64,000 bases of DNA from Streptomyces sp. NBC_00376. Lineage in GTDB: Bacteria; Actinomycetota; Actinomycetes; Streptomycetales; Streptomycetaceae. Below, in pieces: positions 8,500 through 15,384 of the stretch. Position 1 is the first letter of the stretch, and each line of letters begins with the position of its first letter. The translations under genes were made by a program, and so were the position numbers. The stretch lies in assembly GCF_036077095.1 (NCBI RefSeq), contig NZ_CP107960.1, forward strand, positions 4,526,001 to 4,590,000, given 5' to 3'. The notes under the pieces were generated by a model. That model searched no databases. It was given only the letters and a program-made list of their open reading frames with translations, and had not been told where the DNA came from.

Positions 8500-9624
8500 T
8501 CAGGCCTCCTTCGTGGTGGCGGTGGCGGCAGTGGCAGAAGTGGTGGCATCGGCGGCGCGGGCGGCGACGGCCGGGTGGACTGGCGCGGAGTCCGGGACCC
8601 CGGCCGGGCGCAGCGCGGCGAACTCCTTGCGCAGCACCGGGACGACCTCCTCGCCGAGGATGTCGAGCTGCTCCAGGACCGTCTTCAGCGGCAGCCCCGC
8701 GTGGTCCATCAGGAACAGCTGGCGCTGGTAGTCACCGACGGCGTCCCGGAAGGACAGGGTCCGCTCGATGACCTCCTGCGGGGAGCCGACGGTCAGCGGG
8801 GTCTGCCGGGTGAAGTCCTCCATCGAGGGCCCGTGTCCGTAGACCGGCGCGTTGTCGAAGTACGGGCGGAACTCCCGTACCGCGTCCTGCGAGTTCTTCC
8901 GCATGAACACCTGGCCGCCGAGGCCGACGATGGCCTGCTCGGCGGTGCCGTGCCCGTAGTGCGCGTACCGCTGCCGGTACAGGTTCACCATCTTCGCGGT
9001 GTGCTCGATGGGCCAGAAGATGTTGTTGTGGAAGAAGCCGTCGCCGTAGTACGCGGCCTGCTCGGCGATCTCCGGCGAGCGGATCGAGCCGTGCCAGACG
9101 AACGGCGGGACGCCGTCCAGCGGGCGCGGGGTCGCGGTGAAGGACTGCAGCGGCGTACGGAACTTGCCCTCCCAGTCGACGACGTCCTCGCGCCACAGCT
9201 TGTGCAGCAGGGCGTAGTTCTCGATGGCGAGCGGGATGCCCTGCCGGATGTCCTTGCCGAACCACGGGTAGACCGGACCGGTGTTGCCGCGGCCCATCAT
9301 CAGGTCTACGCGGCCGTCCGCGAGGTGCTGGAGCGTCGAGTAGTCCTCTGCGATCTTCACCGGGTCGTTGGTGGTGATCAGCGTCGTGGACGTGGACAGG
9401 ATCAGGTTCTCGGTGCGGGCGGCGATGTAGCCGAGCGTGGTCGTCGGCGAGGACGGGACGAACGGCGGGTTGTGGTGCTCGCCGGTCGCGAAGACGTCCA
9501 GGCCGACCTCTTCCGCCTTCTGCGCGATGGCGAGGGTCGCCTTGATCCGCTCGTTCTCGCTCGGCGTCCGGCCGGTCGTGGGGTCGGTGGTGACGTCTCC
9601 GACGGTGAAGATCCCGAACTGCAT
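8500..9624 (-). CDS. LLM-class flavin-dependent oxidoreductase
   Basis: This 374-residue luciferase-like (alpha/beta)8 barrel protein starts at ATG 9624 behind GGAGGCG. Diagnostic segments are MQFGIFTVGD at the start, FATGEHHNPPFVPSSP (residues ~50-65) and VDLMMGRGN (residues ~105-113). The C-terminus is a Thr/Ala-rich low-complexity tail. Family members oxidise substrates with FMNH2 or F420. The adjacent downstream FMN reductase argues for FMNH2. The substrate cannot be deduced. The start region has direct repeats of TTGAAC just upstream (about 9650-9672), a possible regulator site. Confidence 0.9.
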   Translation of the reverse strand: MQFGIFTVGDVTTDPTTGRTPSENERIKATLAIAQKAEEVGLDVFATGEHHNPPFVPSSPTTTLGYIAARTENLILSTSTTLITTNDPVKIAEDYSTLQHLADGRVDLMMGRGNTGPVYPWFGKDIRQGIPLAIENYALLHKLWREDVVDWEGKFRTPLQSFTATPRPLDGVPPFVWHGSIRSPEIAEQAAYYGDGFFHNNIFWPIEHTAKMVNLYRQRYAHYGHGTAEQAIVGLGGQVFMRKNSQDAVREFRPYFDNAPVYGHGPSMEDFTRQTPLTVGSPQEVIERTLSFRDAVGDYQRQLFLMDHAGLPLKTVLEQLDILGEEVVPVLRKEFAALRPAGVPDSAPVHPAVAARAADATTSATAATATTKEA

Positions 9625-9796
9625 GGCGCCCGCCTCCAGAACTAGATTTGTTGAACATTGAACTATGTGAACACACCCTACAACGGAGCACCCCCCTGAC
9701 CTATTCCGTGGTCCCCGAGGGGGCTCCGGACCGGTGCGTACCCTGGGCGGGACGCGTGGACCAGGCACGGACCGCGCCCGGACGGAGAGCGGGACC

Positions 9797-9937
9797 GTGA
9801 GCGGGAGCGGCGGCGAGAGCGAGCGCTGGAAGGAGCGCGGCGTGGCCCTGCGCGTCTTCGTCTACGTATTCGCCACGCATCTCTTCGCGGGCTTCATCTG
9901 GATCCTGTTCTACGTCGGCGAGCACGCGAAGAAGTAG
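9797..9937 (+). CDS. DUF6126-like small membrane protein
   Basis: A 46-residue protein starting at GTG 9797 after a GGAGAG site. It contains the motif WKERGVALRVFVYVFATHLF and a single hydrophobic helix of ~20 residues, then ends HAKK. This matches my memory of the DUF6126 family of single-pass actinobacterial proteins of unknown function. An in-frame ATG at 9734 is possible but has no good ribosome site. It lies 4 bases before the HEAT/ParB-like gene. Confidence 0.72.
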   Translation: MSGSGGESERWKERGVALRVFVYVFATHLFAGFIWILFYVGEHAKK

Positions 9938-9941
9938 TGAA

Positions 9942-11597
9942 GTGAGCGGGGCAGGGGTGGGGGCGGGAGACATGGACGGCACGGCCGGCATGGACGGCAC
10001 GGCACCGGAGCGCTTGGCGGCGGTGCTCGCGGCGGACGACATCTGGAGCGCGCTGTTCGCACTGGCCGAGGACGCCCCGGCGGGCCTGCCCGACGCGATC
10101 GGGGTCCGCTACGGCCGGGCGGCGCAGGACGAGCGGCGCCACCTCACCTGGCTGCTCGGGGCCCTCGGCGAACCGGCCGTCCCGGTGTTCCTGCGCCTGC
10201 TGGCCGAGAGCGGTGGTGACGGCGACGGCGCGAAGGAGCTGCTGGGCACGGCGGTGCAGCGGAGGCTGCGCATTCCGGCGGCCGAGCTGCACCGGCTCGC
10301 CGAGGAGCTCGGCGCGGTGGAACCGCTGGTGGACGCGATGGGGCTCTCCGAGGACGCGGGCTTCGCACCGTTCCTCGGCGGGCTGCTGGACCACGAGCGC
10401 CTGAGCGGGCGCGCGGCCATGGCGCTGGGGCGGCTCGGCGCCCGGGAGTGGACGCTGCCGGTCGCGGAACGACTCCCCGGCCTGACCGGACTGCAGCACG
10501 GCGCCTTCGTCGTGGCCCTGGAACTGCTGGACGACCCGGCGGCGATACCCCACCTCCTGCGGGAGCTGGAGACGAACCGGGAGCCCGCGGGCGACGTGCA
10601 CCACGCCCTGGTCGCCCTGACCGGCAGGCACCCGCTGCTCCCCCTGGATCCTCCTGACGGCGACCACGGCAGGCTGTTGCACGGCATCTGGTCCGAGCGC
10701 CGGCTGGACGGCCCGGTCCCGCCGTCGGTGGGCCCGTTCGCACTCGACTCCCCGCGCCACGCGCGCTTCACCGTCGAGGACGGCCGGGGCAGGATCCGTA
10801 TCGACTACGACCCGCCCGCGCCCGGCACGTCCTGGCCCCGCTGGGACAAGTCCCTCCGGATCGACGGCGAGCGCGTCTATCACGTCGGCTCGGACTGCGG
10901 TACGTGCGAGACGACGATGACCCTCCTCGGCTGGCCGCCCCGGACGGCCCGGGAGGGCGCGGACCGCCTGCGCACCGCACTCGCCGACGTGGACGACCTG
11001 GGCTCCGGCGTCCTCGACGCGGCCGCTCCCCTCATCGCGGAGCTCCCGACCGGCCACTACCGCGCCCACCTGGCCGACCTCGCCCTGGAGCGGGTGACCG
11101 ACCCGGCGGCGTCGTGGTGGGTCCGGCGCCGCGAACTGCGCGAGCGCGAGGACGAGCCGTACACCGAGGACCCCCTCGACGGCTGGCCGGGCACCGCCCA
11201 CTTCCAGCTGCGCGACCGCATCCCCGGCGAGGTCCCGACGTACGGCGCGCTGCTCCCGTCCCAGCCGCTGGACGCACTCGACGCGGCCACGGTGACCCGG
11301 TATGCCTCGGCCATCACGGCGGGCCACCGCCCCGCCGCCCTGGCCCTCGCCTGGGTCGAGGACATTTACGTAGAGGCCGAGTACCCCGAACGCTTCTTGG
11401 CGGCCGCCGTCCTGGACGGCCACCACAAGCTCGCCGCCTACGCGGTGGCCGGCGTACCCGCCAGGGTCCTGCTCCTGTCGAGGGCGGAGGACAACTGGGG
11501 CCCGGAGACGGGCTGGAGCAAGGCGTTCGACGAGGTGCTGGGGCAGTTGCAGGACGGCGGGCAGAGGCGCGGCGCATCCCGGGACGGACCGATGTAG
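9942..11597 (+). CDS. HEAT-repeat protein with C-terminal ParB-like segment
   Basis: This 551-residue soluble protein starts at GTG 9942, four bases after the DUF6126-like gene. Residues ~25-230 look like tandem helical HEAT/armadillo pairs (repeated ALGRLGAREW and LELLDDPAAIPHLL patterns). The middle contains a CGTC motif near residue 325. The C-terminal ~100 residues contain a DGHHKLAAYAVAGVPARVLLL segment, which resembles the ParB/sulfiredoxin-like fold motif where the DGHHR loop binds nucleotide. HEAT repeats suggest protein binding. I know no assigned function for this combination. Confidence 0.7.
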   Translation: MSGAGVGAGDMDGTAGMDGTAPERLAAVLAADDIWSALFALAEDAPAGLPDAIGVRYGRAAQDERRHLTWLLGALGEPAVPVFLRLLAESGGDGDGAKELLGTAVQRRLRIPAAELHRLAEELGAVEPLVDAMGLSEDAGFAPFLGGLLDHERLSGRAAMALGRLGAREWTLPVAERLPGLTGLQHGAFVVALELLDDPAAIPHLLRELETNREPAGDVHHALVALTGRHPLLPLDPPDGDHGRLLHGIWSERRLDGPVPPSVGPFALDSPRHARFTVEDGRGRIRIDYDPPAPGTSWPRWDKSLRIDGERVYHVGSDCGTCETTMTLLGWPPRTAREGADRLRTALADVDDLGSGVLDAAAPLIAELPTGHYRAHLADLALERVTDPAASWWVRRRELREREDEPYTEDPLDGWPGTAHFQLRDRIPGEVPTYGALLPSQPLDALDAATVTRYASAITAGHRPAALALAWVEDIYVEAEYPERFLAAAVLDGHHKLAAYAVAGVPARVLLLSRAEDNWGPETGWSKAFDEVLGQLQDGGQRRGASRDGPM

Positions 11598-11711
11598 GAC
11601 AGTCGGCGGAGGCGCGGCCCGCCCCCGGACCGATGCGGCCCGGCCCCCCGTCCGCCTACGCTGCGGGCCGGGCACGCGCAGGGCGTGCCGCCGCCAGGCA
11701 GGAGCCCCGCC

Positions 11712-12122
11712 GTGCCGTTCACCGGACAGACCCACATCCGCATCGCCCGCCCGTCCCGGGACCTGGCCGCCGCCGAACGCTTCTGGGCGGACGGCCTCGG
11801 GCTGAACGTCCTGTACCGCGCCGACGCGGAACGGGAACCCGGCACGCACGACCTCCTGATGCTGGGCCACCCGGACGCCCCCTGGCACCTCGAACTCGTC
11901 CACGGCGGCGACCACCCCACCGACCCCCGCCCCACCGACGAGGACCTGCTCGTCCTCTATCTCGACGGTCCGGTACCGGAGGAGATGGTGGACCGCCTGG
12001 AGGAGCACGGCGGAAAGCGGGTCCCGTCGCCGAATCCGTACTGGAACGAGTGGGGCGTCACCGTGGAGGACCCGGACGGGTACCGCCTCGTCCTGTGCCG
12101 GCGCGGGTGGAGCAACGCCTGA
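11712..12122 (+). CDS. VOC-family (glyoxalase-like) protein
   Basis: A 136-residue vicinal-oxygen-chelate fold protein, starting at GTG 11712 behind GGAG. It shows the two beta-alpha-beta-beta-beta modules: THIRIARPSRDLAAAERFWADGLGL at the start and WGVTVEDPDGYRLVLCRR at the end. Metal-ligand candidates are His8, Glu/His in the LELVHGG strand and Glu in the last module. The family includes dioxygenases, glyoxalases and antibiotic-binding proteins, so the substrate is open. Confidence 0.87.
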   Translation: MPFTGQTHIRIARPSRDLAAAERFWADGLGLNVLYRADAEREPGTHDLLMLGHPDAPWHLELVHGGDHPTDPRPTDEDLLVLYLDGPVPEEMVDRLEEHGGKRVPSPNPYWNEWGVTVEDPDGYRLVLCRRGWSNA

Positions 12123-12151
12123 CGGAGCAGCGGCGGCTGCCTGGACCTCCG

Positions 12152-12417
12152 TCACTTGCTCTGCGTGCCGGTCTGGGTGGGGCAGGCGGTTGCGCCGGTG
12201 GATGCCGGGCGGGTCGGCAGAGGCTGCAAGGGGGTGCAGACGGGGGTGGCGGCTCCGATGAGTTCGACCAGGCCGGTGCCGCCGGTTGGCGGGACGAGCC
12301 TGGACCAGTTGTTGGCCAGCCAGAGCTTTGTACGGCCGCGTCCCGGTGGACTCCCTGAAGCTCGACGGCGACCGGCGCATCTTCGATCGGCTCCTGGCCT
12401 GGGACCCGGACGCGTAG
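12152..12417. pseudogene. Possible remnants of two truncated divergent genes
   Basis: The spacer between the VOC gene and the SnoaL-like gene holds two coding-like tails pointing away from each other. On the minus strand, ~12327 down to the stop near 12152 reads as a plausible C-terminus beginning LWLANNWSRLVPPTG. On the plus strand, ~12333 to the stop TAG at 12415-12417 reads YGRVPVDSLKLDGDRRIFD and on to DPDA. Neither has a start codon or ribosome site. They look like 3' ends left after a deletion joined two genes. The parent families are not recognised, and the call rests on codon pattern only. Confidence 0.3.
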
Positions 12418-12428
12418 GGCCAAGCGCC

Positions 12429-12459
12429 TTGACCTCAAGTGCGCTTGAGGCAGAAGTCT
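12429..12459 (+). promoter_or_regulatory. SoxR-type box within a MerR-family promoter
   Basis: The 18-bp perfect dyad CCTCAAGTGCGCTTGAGG (12433-12450) has the exact arm sequence and 4-base centre spacing of the SoxR box known from E. coli soxS and the S. coelicolor SoxR regulon. It overlaps a TTGACC -35 (12429-12434), with a weak -10 about 19 bp further on, the long spacer typical of MerR-family activators. The SnoaL-like gene starts about 7 bases after that -10. Confidence 0.75.
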
Positions 12460-12465
12460 TCTGCC

Positions 12466-12945
12466 ATGAACACCGTAGAGATGCGGCGGCAGTTGCGCGC
12501 ACTGACCGACCGGGCCGAGATCGCCGACCTGATGGACCGCTATCTGCGTTCCCTGGACGAGGGCGTCTTCGACGAGGAGTGGGCGCGCGCGTTCCACACC
12601 GAGGATGTCACCGCGGAGATGCCCATCGGCACCGTCCACGGCCGTGACGCCCTGCTCGCGCACATCCGGCGAGGTATGGCGTTGTTCGACCGAACGGTGC
12701 ACCTGGGCACCAACGCCGTCATCGAGGTCGACGGGGACCGGGCCACCGCCCGGGGTGCCCAGTTGAGCACCCATGTCCTGGCGGACGGCTCGGGCGGCCT
12801 CTTCGTCTCCGCCGGCCATGCCGACACCGAACTGGTCCGGACGGCCGACGGCTGGAGGATCTCCGCCTCGGCGCTGCGTGTGGTGTGGACCCAGGGCTCG
12901 CCGCCGCGACTGCCGGCGGAACTCGCGCCGGCCTCCGCCGCCTGA
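12466..12945 (+). CDS. SnoaL-like (NTF2-fold) protein, probably SoxR-regulated
   Basis: This 159-residue protein matches the SnoaL-like/NTF2 superfamily. It has an N-terminal helix (RAEIADLMDRYLRSLDEGVF), the FHTEDVTAEMPIG strand and a conserved curved sheet ending in DGWRISASALRVVW. Such folds act as cyclases, isomerases or small-molecule sensors and binders. I chose ATG 12466. No Shine-Dalgarno is in position, and the expected transcription start of the SoxR-box promoter falls at about this ATG, so a leaderless mRNA is likely. Regulation by a redox-cycling-compound sensor would point to a role with quinone-like or pigment metabolites (inference). Confidence 0.82.
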   Translation: MNTVEMRRQLRALTDRAEIADLMDRYLRSLDEGVFDEEWARAFHTEDVTAEMPIGTVHGRDALLAHIRRGMALFDRTVHLGTNAVIEVDGDRATARGAQLSTHVLADGSGGLFVSAGHADTELVRTADGWRISASALRVVWTQGSPPRLPAELAPASAA

Positions 12946-13103
12946 GCCGCGGGACGCTGCTGGAGAAGGGGCGAGGCGGGGCGTCAGGGCGTCGCCCAAC
13001 CACTGAAGTGTCAGAAAGCCGAGTTCGCCCGCTGGGGGTACGCGGCGCGGCGCGGAGCCGGAAAGGCCGTGTGGGCGGAGAACGGTTCGGTTACGCTCGG
13101 GTC

Positions 13104-13145
13104 ATGACCTCCGTACCGTGCCGAAACTGGTGGCGCTCCTTCTAG
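13104..13145 (+). CDS. Trp leader peptide for trpS attenuation
   Basis: A 13-residue ORF, MTSVPCRNWWRSF, with two adjacent TGG codons at 13128-13133, lies 140 bases before trpS. Tandem Trp codons are improbable by chance, and this position is that of a ribosome-mediated attenuator leader. A TACGCT -10-like hexamer at 13092-13097 would place the transcript start at or next to the ATG, and no Shine-Dalgarno is visible. The leader may therefore itself be leaderless. Auxiliary TrpRS genes of Streptomyces are known to be controlled by transcription attenuation. Confidence 0.88.
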   Translation: MTSVPCRNWWRSF

Positions 13146-13204
13146 GAGCGGCCGCCTCCCCTCTGCACGGAATCAGGGCCGTTCGATATGGACGGCCCTT
13201 TTCT
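13134..13204 (+). promoter_or_regulatory. trpS transcription attenuator
   Basis: Two hairpins follow the Trp codons. The first has a perfect 7-bp stem (13134-13140 with 13144-13150). Its left arm is the codons right after TGG-TGG, so a ribosome stalled at Trp would cover it. The second is an intrinsic terminator: GGGCCGT at 13176-13182 pairs with ACGGCCC at 13192-13198, then TTTT. A GC-rich segment in between (about 13146-13160, GCGGCCGCC) could pair with part of the terminator as the antiterminator. Low charged tRNA-Trp should favour read-through into trpS. Confidence 0.82.
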
Positions 13205-13285
13205 CTGCCCTCGTACGGGTACGGATGCCGGTGATCACGGCGGGCCGTCCTCCACGCAACCAGCACTCGCGAGGAGAGAAGACCA

Positions 13286-14347
13286 ATGAGCACAGCCACA
13301 GCCACAGCCGCAATCGCCGCAACCACCGCCGAGCTGGAGACGCGGATCCGGCAGGCCCCGCAGGAGTTCCGGGTGATGACCGGGGACCGGCCCACCGGGC
13401 CCCTGCACCTCGGGCACTACTTCGGCACTCTCCACAACCGCGTCCGGCTCCAGGAGCTGGGGGTGGACGTGTTCGTGATCATCGCCGACTACCAGGTGCT
13501 CACCGACCGGGACGTCGCCGACCGGCTCGGCGAGCACATGGAGGGGATGCTGCTGGACTACCTGGCCGTCGGGATCGACCCGGCACGTTCGACGGTCTTC
13601 AACCACAGCGCCGTGCCCGCGCTCAATCAGCTGATGCTGCCGTTCCTGAGCCTGGTCTCCGTCGCCGAGCTGAACCGCAATCCCACAGTGAAGGACGAGA
13701 TCGCGCACTCCCGGCAGTCGGCCGTCAGCGGGCTGATGTTCACGTACCCCGTGCACCAGGCCGCCGACATCCTGTTCTGCAAGGGGAACCTGGTGCCGGT
13801 CGGGCAGGACCAGCTGCCGCACCTCGAAGTCACGCGGACCGTCGCCCGGCGCTTCAACGAGCGGTACGGGACGGTCTTCCCGGAACCGGAAGCGCTGCTC
13901 TCCGACGCGCCGCTCCTCCTCGGCACCGACGGCACCAAGATGAGCAAGAGCCGGGGGAACTCCATCGCGCTGGGCGCCGACGCGGACGAGACCGCCCGGC
14001 TGATCAAGGGTGCGAAGACGGATGCCGAGCGGCACATCACGTACGACCCGGAGAACCGGCCCGGGGTGTCCTCGCTGGTGCTGCTGGCGGCGCTCTGCCT
14101 GGGACGGGAACCACACGCCGTGGCGGAGGAGATCGGCGGGGGCGGTGCGGCCGCGCTCAAGCGGACCGTGACCGAGGCCGTCAACAGCCGGATGGCGCCG
14201 ATCCGGGCCCGGCGGGCGGAGTACGCGCGGGACATGGGGTACGTACGGTCGGTGCTCCGCGCCGGGAACGAGCGCGCCAACGAGATCGCGACGGCGACGC
14301 TGGAGGAGGTGCGGGGGGTGATGGGCGGCGGGCTCTCGCTGTTCTAG
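13286..14347 (+). CDS. trpS: Tryptophanyl-tRNA synthetase, auxiliary/inducible type
   Basis: This 353-residue class I aminoacyl-tRNA synthetase charges tRNA-Trp in the cytosol. The HIGH-type motif is in TGPLHLGHYFG (residues ~38-48) and the KMSKS motif is exact (residues ~219-223). The specificity region HQAADILFCKGNLVPVGQDQLPH is typical of bacterial TrpRS. A preceding Trp leader peptide and attenuator suggest it is the inducible second TrpRS found in many streptomycetes. In S. coelicolor the auxiliary enzyme is linked to indolmycin resistance. A housekeeping paralogue is expected elsewhere. Start ATG 13286 follows GAGGAGAGAAG. Confidence 0.95.
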   Translation: MSTATATAAIAATTAELETRIRQAPQEFRVMTGDRPTGPLHLGHYFGTLHNRVRLQELGVDVFVIIADYQVLTDRDVADRLGEHMEGMLLDYLAVGIDPARSTVFNHSAVPALNQLMLPFLSLVSVAELNRNPTVKDEIAHSRQSAVSGLMFTYPVHQAADILFCKGNLVPVGQDQLPHLEVTRTVARRFNERYGTVFPEPEALLSDAPLLLGTDGTKMSKSRGNSIALGADADETARLIKGAKTDAERHITYDPENRPGVSSLVLLAALCLGREPHAVAEEIGGGGAAALKRTVTEAVNSRMAPIRARRAEYARDMGYVRSVLRAGNERANEIATATLEEVRGVMGGGLSLF

Positions 14348-14351
14348 CCCG

Positions 14352-14963
14352 TCAGGCGGTGGCCTCCGGCCAGGCGCCCCGGGCCGCCACGTCCAGGATC
14401 AGCGCCGCGATGTTCCAGGCGTCGTCCGCGCCGCTGTGGTGGCGGCCCTCCAGGGGGAGGCCCGCCACCTCCAGGGCCTGGGCCATGCCGGGGCGTTTGC
14501 GCAGGCCGTGCGCGGCGGTGAAGGGGAGCTTGGCGTTGGTGTGGCGGTGGCCGAAGGGGTACCGGGTGCCGGTGGCCCGGCACTGGCGGGTGAACTGGTT
14601 GCGGTCGTAGTCGCCCCAGCTGGCCCAGGGCCGGGTGCCCGACCGGTGCTCGGAAGCCAGCAGGCGGCAGGCCTCGGCGAAGGACACTCCGGTGTTCACC
14701 TCGGCCTGGGTGAGGCCGGTCAGCTCGGTGCAGAAGGCGCTGACCGTGGACCGGGCGGGCCGGACGAGGATCCGGTGGCGGGCGAGCCTTCCCCGAGCTC
14801 TCAACTCCTTTCGAGCAGGGGAGACCCCATCGGCCGCGCGCAGGTCGACGACCGTCAGGCCGATCTCGATGATCTCGCTCACCGCCCCCGGGGGCGGCTG
14901 CCCGTCCCAGCAGGTCGCCTCGATGTCGATCACGTTGAGGAGGTCGGGGGCGTCGGTGTCCAT
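14352..14963 (-). CDS. DEDDh 3'-5' exonuclease with in-frame insertion
   Basis: A 203-residue RNase T/Eri-1-like exonuclease. The DEDDh residues are visible: Asp and Glu in VIDIEATCW (residues ~11-19), Asp in WGDYDRNQF, and His/Asp in RHHSGADDAWN near the C-terminus. Such enzymes trim RNA or DNA 3' ends with two Mg2+ ions. Between strand 3 (VVDLRAA) and ARHRILVRP lies a foreign-looking ~16-17-residue stretch (DGVSPARKELRARGRL), encoded by a repeat-like element. It is in frame and sits in a surface loop position, so activity may survive. Confidence 0.87.
   Translation of the reverse strand: MDTDAPDLLNVIDIEATCWDGQPPPGAVSEIIEIGLTVVDLRAADGVSPARKELRARGRLARHRILVRPARSTVSAFCTELTGLTQAEVNTGVSFAEACRLLASEHRSGTRPWASWGDYDRNQFTRQCRATGTRYPFGHRHTNAKLPFTAAHGLRKRPGMAQALEVAGLPLEGRHHSGADDAWNIAALILDVAARGAWPEATA
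14785..14832. repeat. Palindromic extragenic-type repeat inserted in a gene
   Basis: About 48 bp have the CCCC...CGA...GGGG-xx-ACCCC framework of small dispersed Streptomyces repeats. The same framework occurs in the spacer copy at about 22488-22568. Here it lies in frame inside the exonuclease gene (48 bp = 16 codons). Boundaries are approximate. Confidence 0.5.
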
Positions 14964-15132
14964 GGGGGCAGGCTAGGGGCGGAGGGGAGCGCGGGGCATG
15001 TGGATTTCGGTCGTCGGCCGGACCTGTGCCGGCACGGTCGGGTGAAGGGCGGACAGGCTGTGGTGCGGCGCGGCGCCGAGGGCGGGGCGAGGGCCTAGCG
15101 TGCCTGGCTCCGACGAGACTTGGAGATTCCCC

Positions 15133-15369
15133 ATGCGTCACGTTCTTCTTGCCGGTGCCTGCCTCGCGGCCGGCGGCATTCTGCTCCTTGCGCCCTCCGC
15201 GCAGGCGGTGGGCGACGACACCGGAGAAGAGCCGCAGCACACCGTCATCATGTCGAACGAGGAGTTCGAGCAGCTGTACGGCCATGAGGCGTCGGAGGCG
15301 CCGGAACTCGTGGGTGGGGTCGGTTTTGTCCTGCCCGCACATGGCTGGAGTGCCGTCTCCTTCCGGTGA
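15133..15369 (+). CDS. Small secreted protein
   Basis: A 78-residue protein starting at ATG 15133 behind GGAGAT. The signal peptide is clear: MRH, then a hydrophobic core ending LLLAPSAQA, with cleavage expected after residue ~26. The mature part is ~52 residues, acidic at first (DDTGEEP) and ending in an aromatic/hydrophobic tail. No cysteines or known domain. A TAGCGT -10-like hexamer lies about 35 bases upstream. It is convergent with the RCK gene. Confidence 0.7.
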   Translation: MRHVLLAGACLAAGGILLLAPSAQAVGDDTGEEPQHTVIMSNEEFEQLYGHEASEAPELVGGVGFVLPAHGWSAVSFR

Positions 15370-15384
15370 GCCCGTGCGTGGGCC

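Noticed and set aside
9649..9672. Inverted-repeat operator before the LLM gene
   Set aside because: TTGAAC copies are direct, not inverted, so a regulator site is possible but not supported as a dyad.
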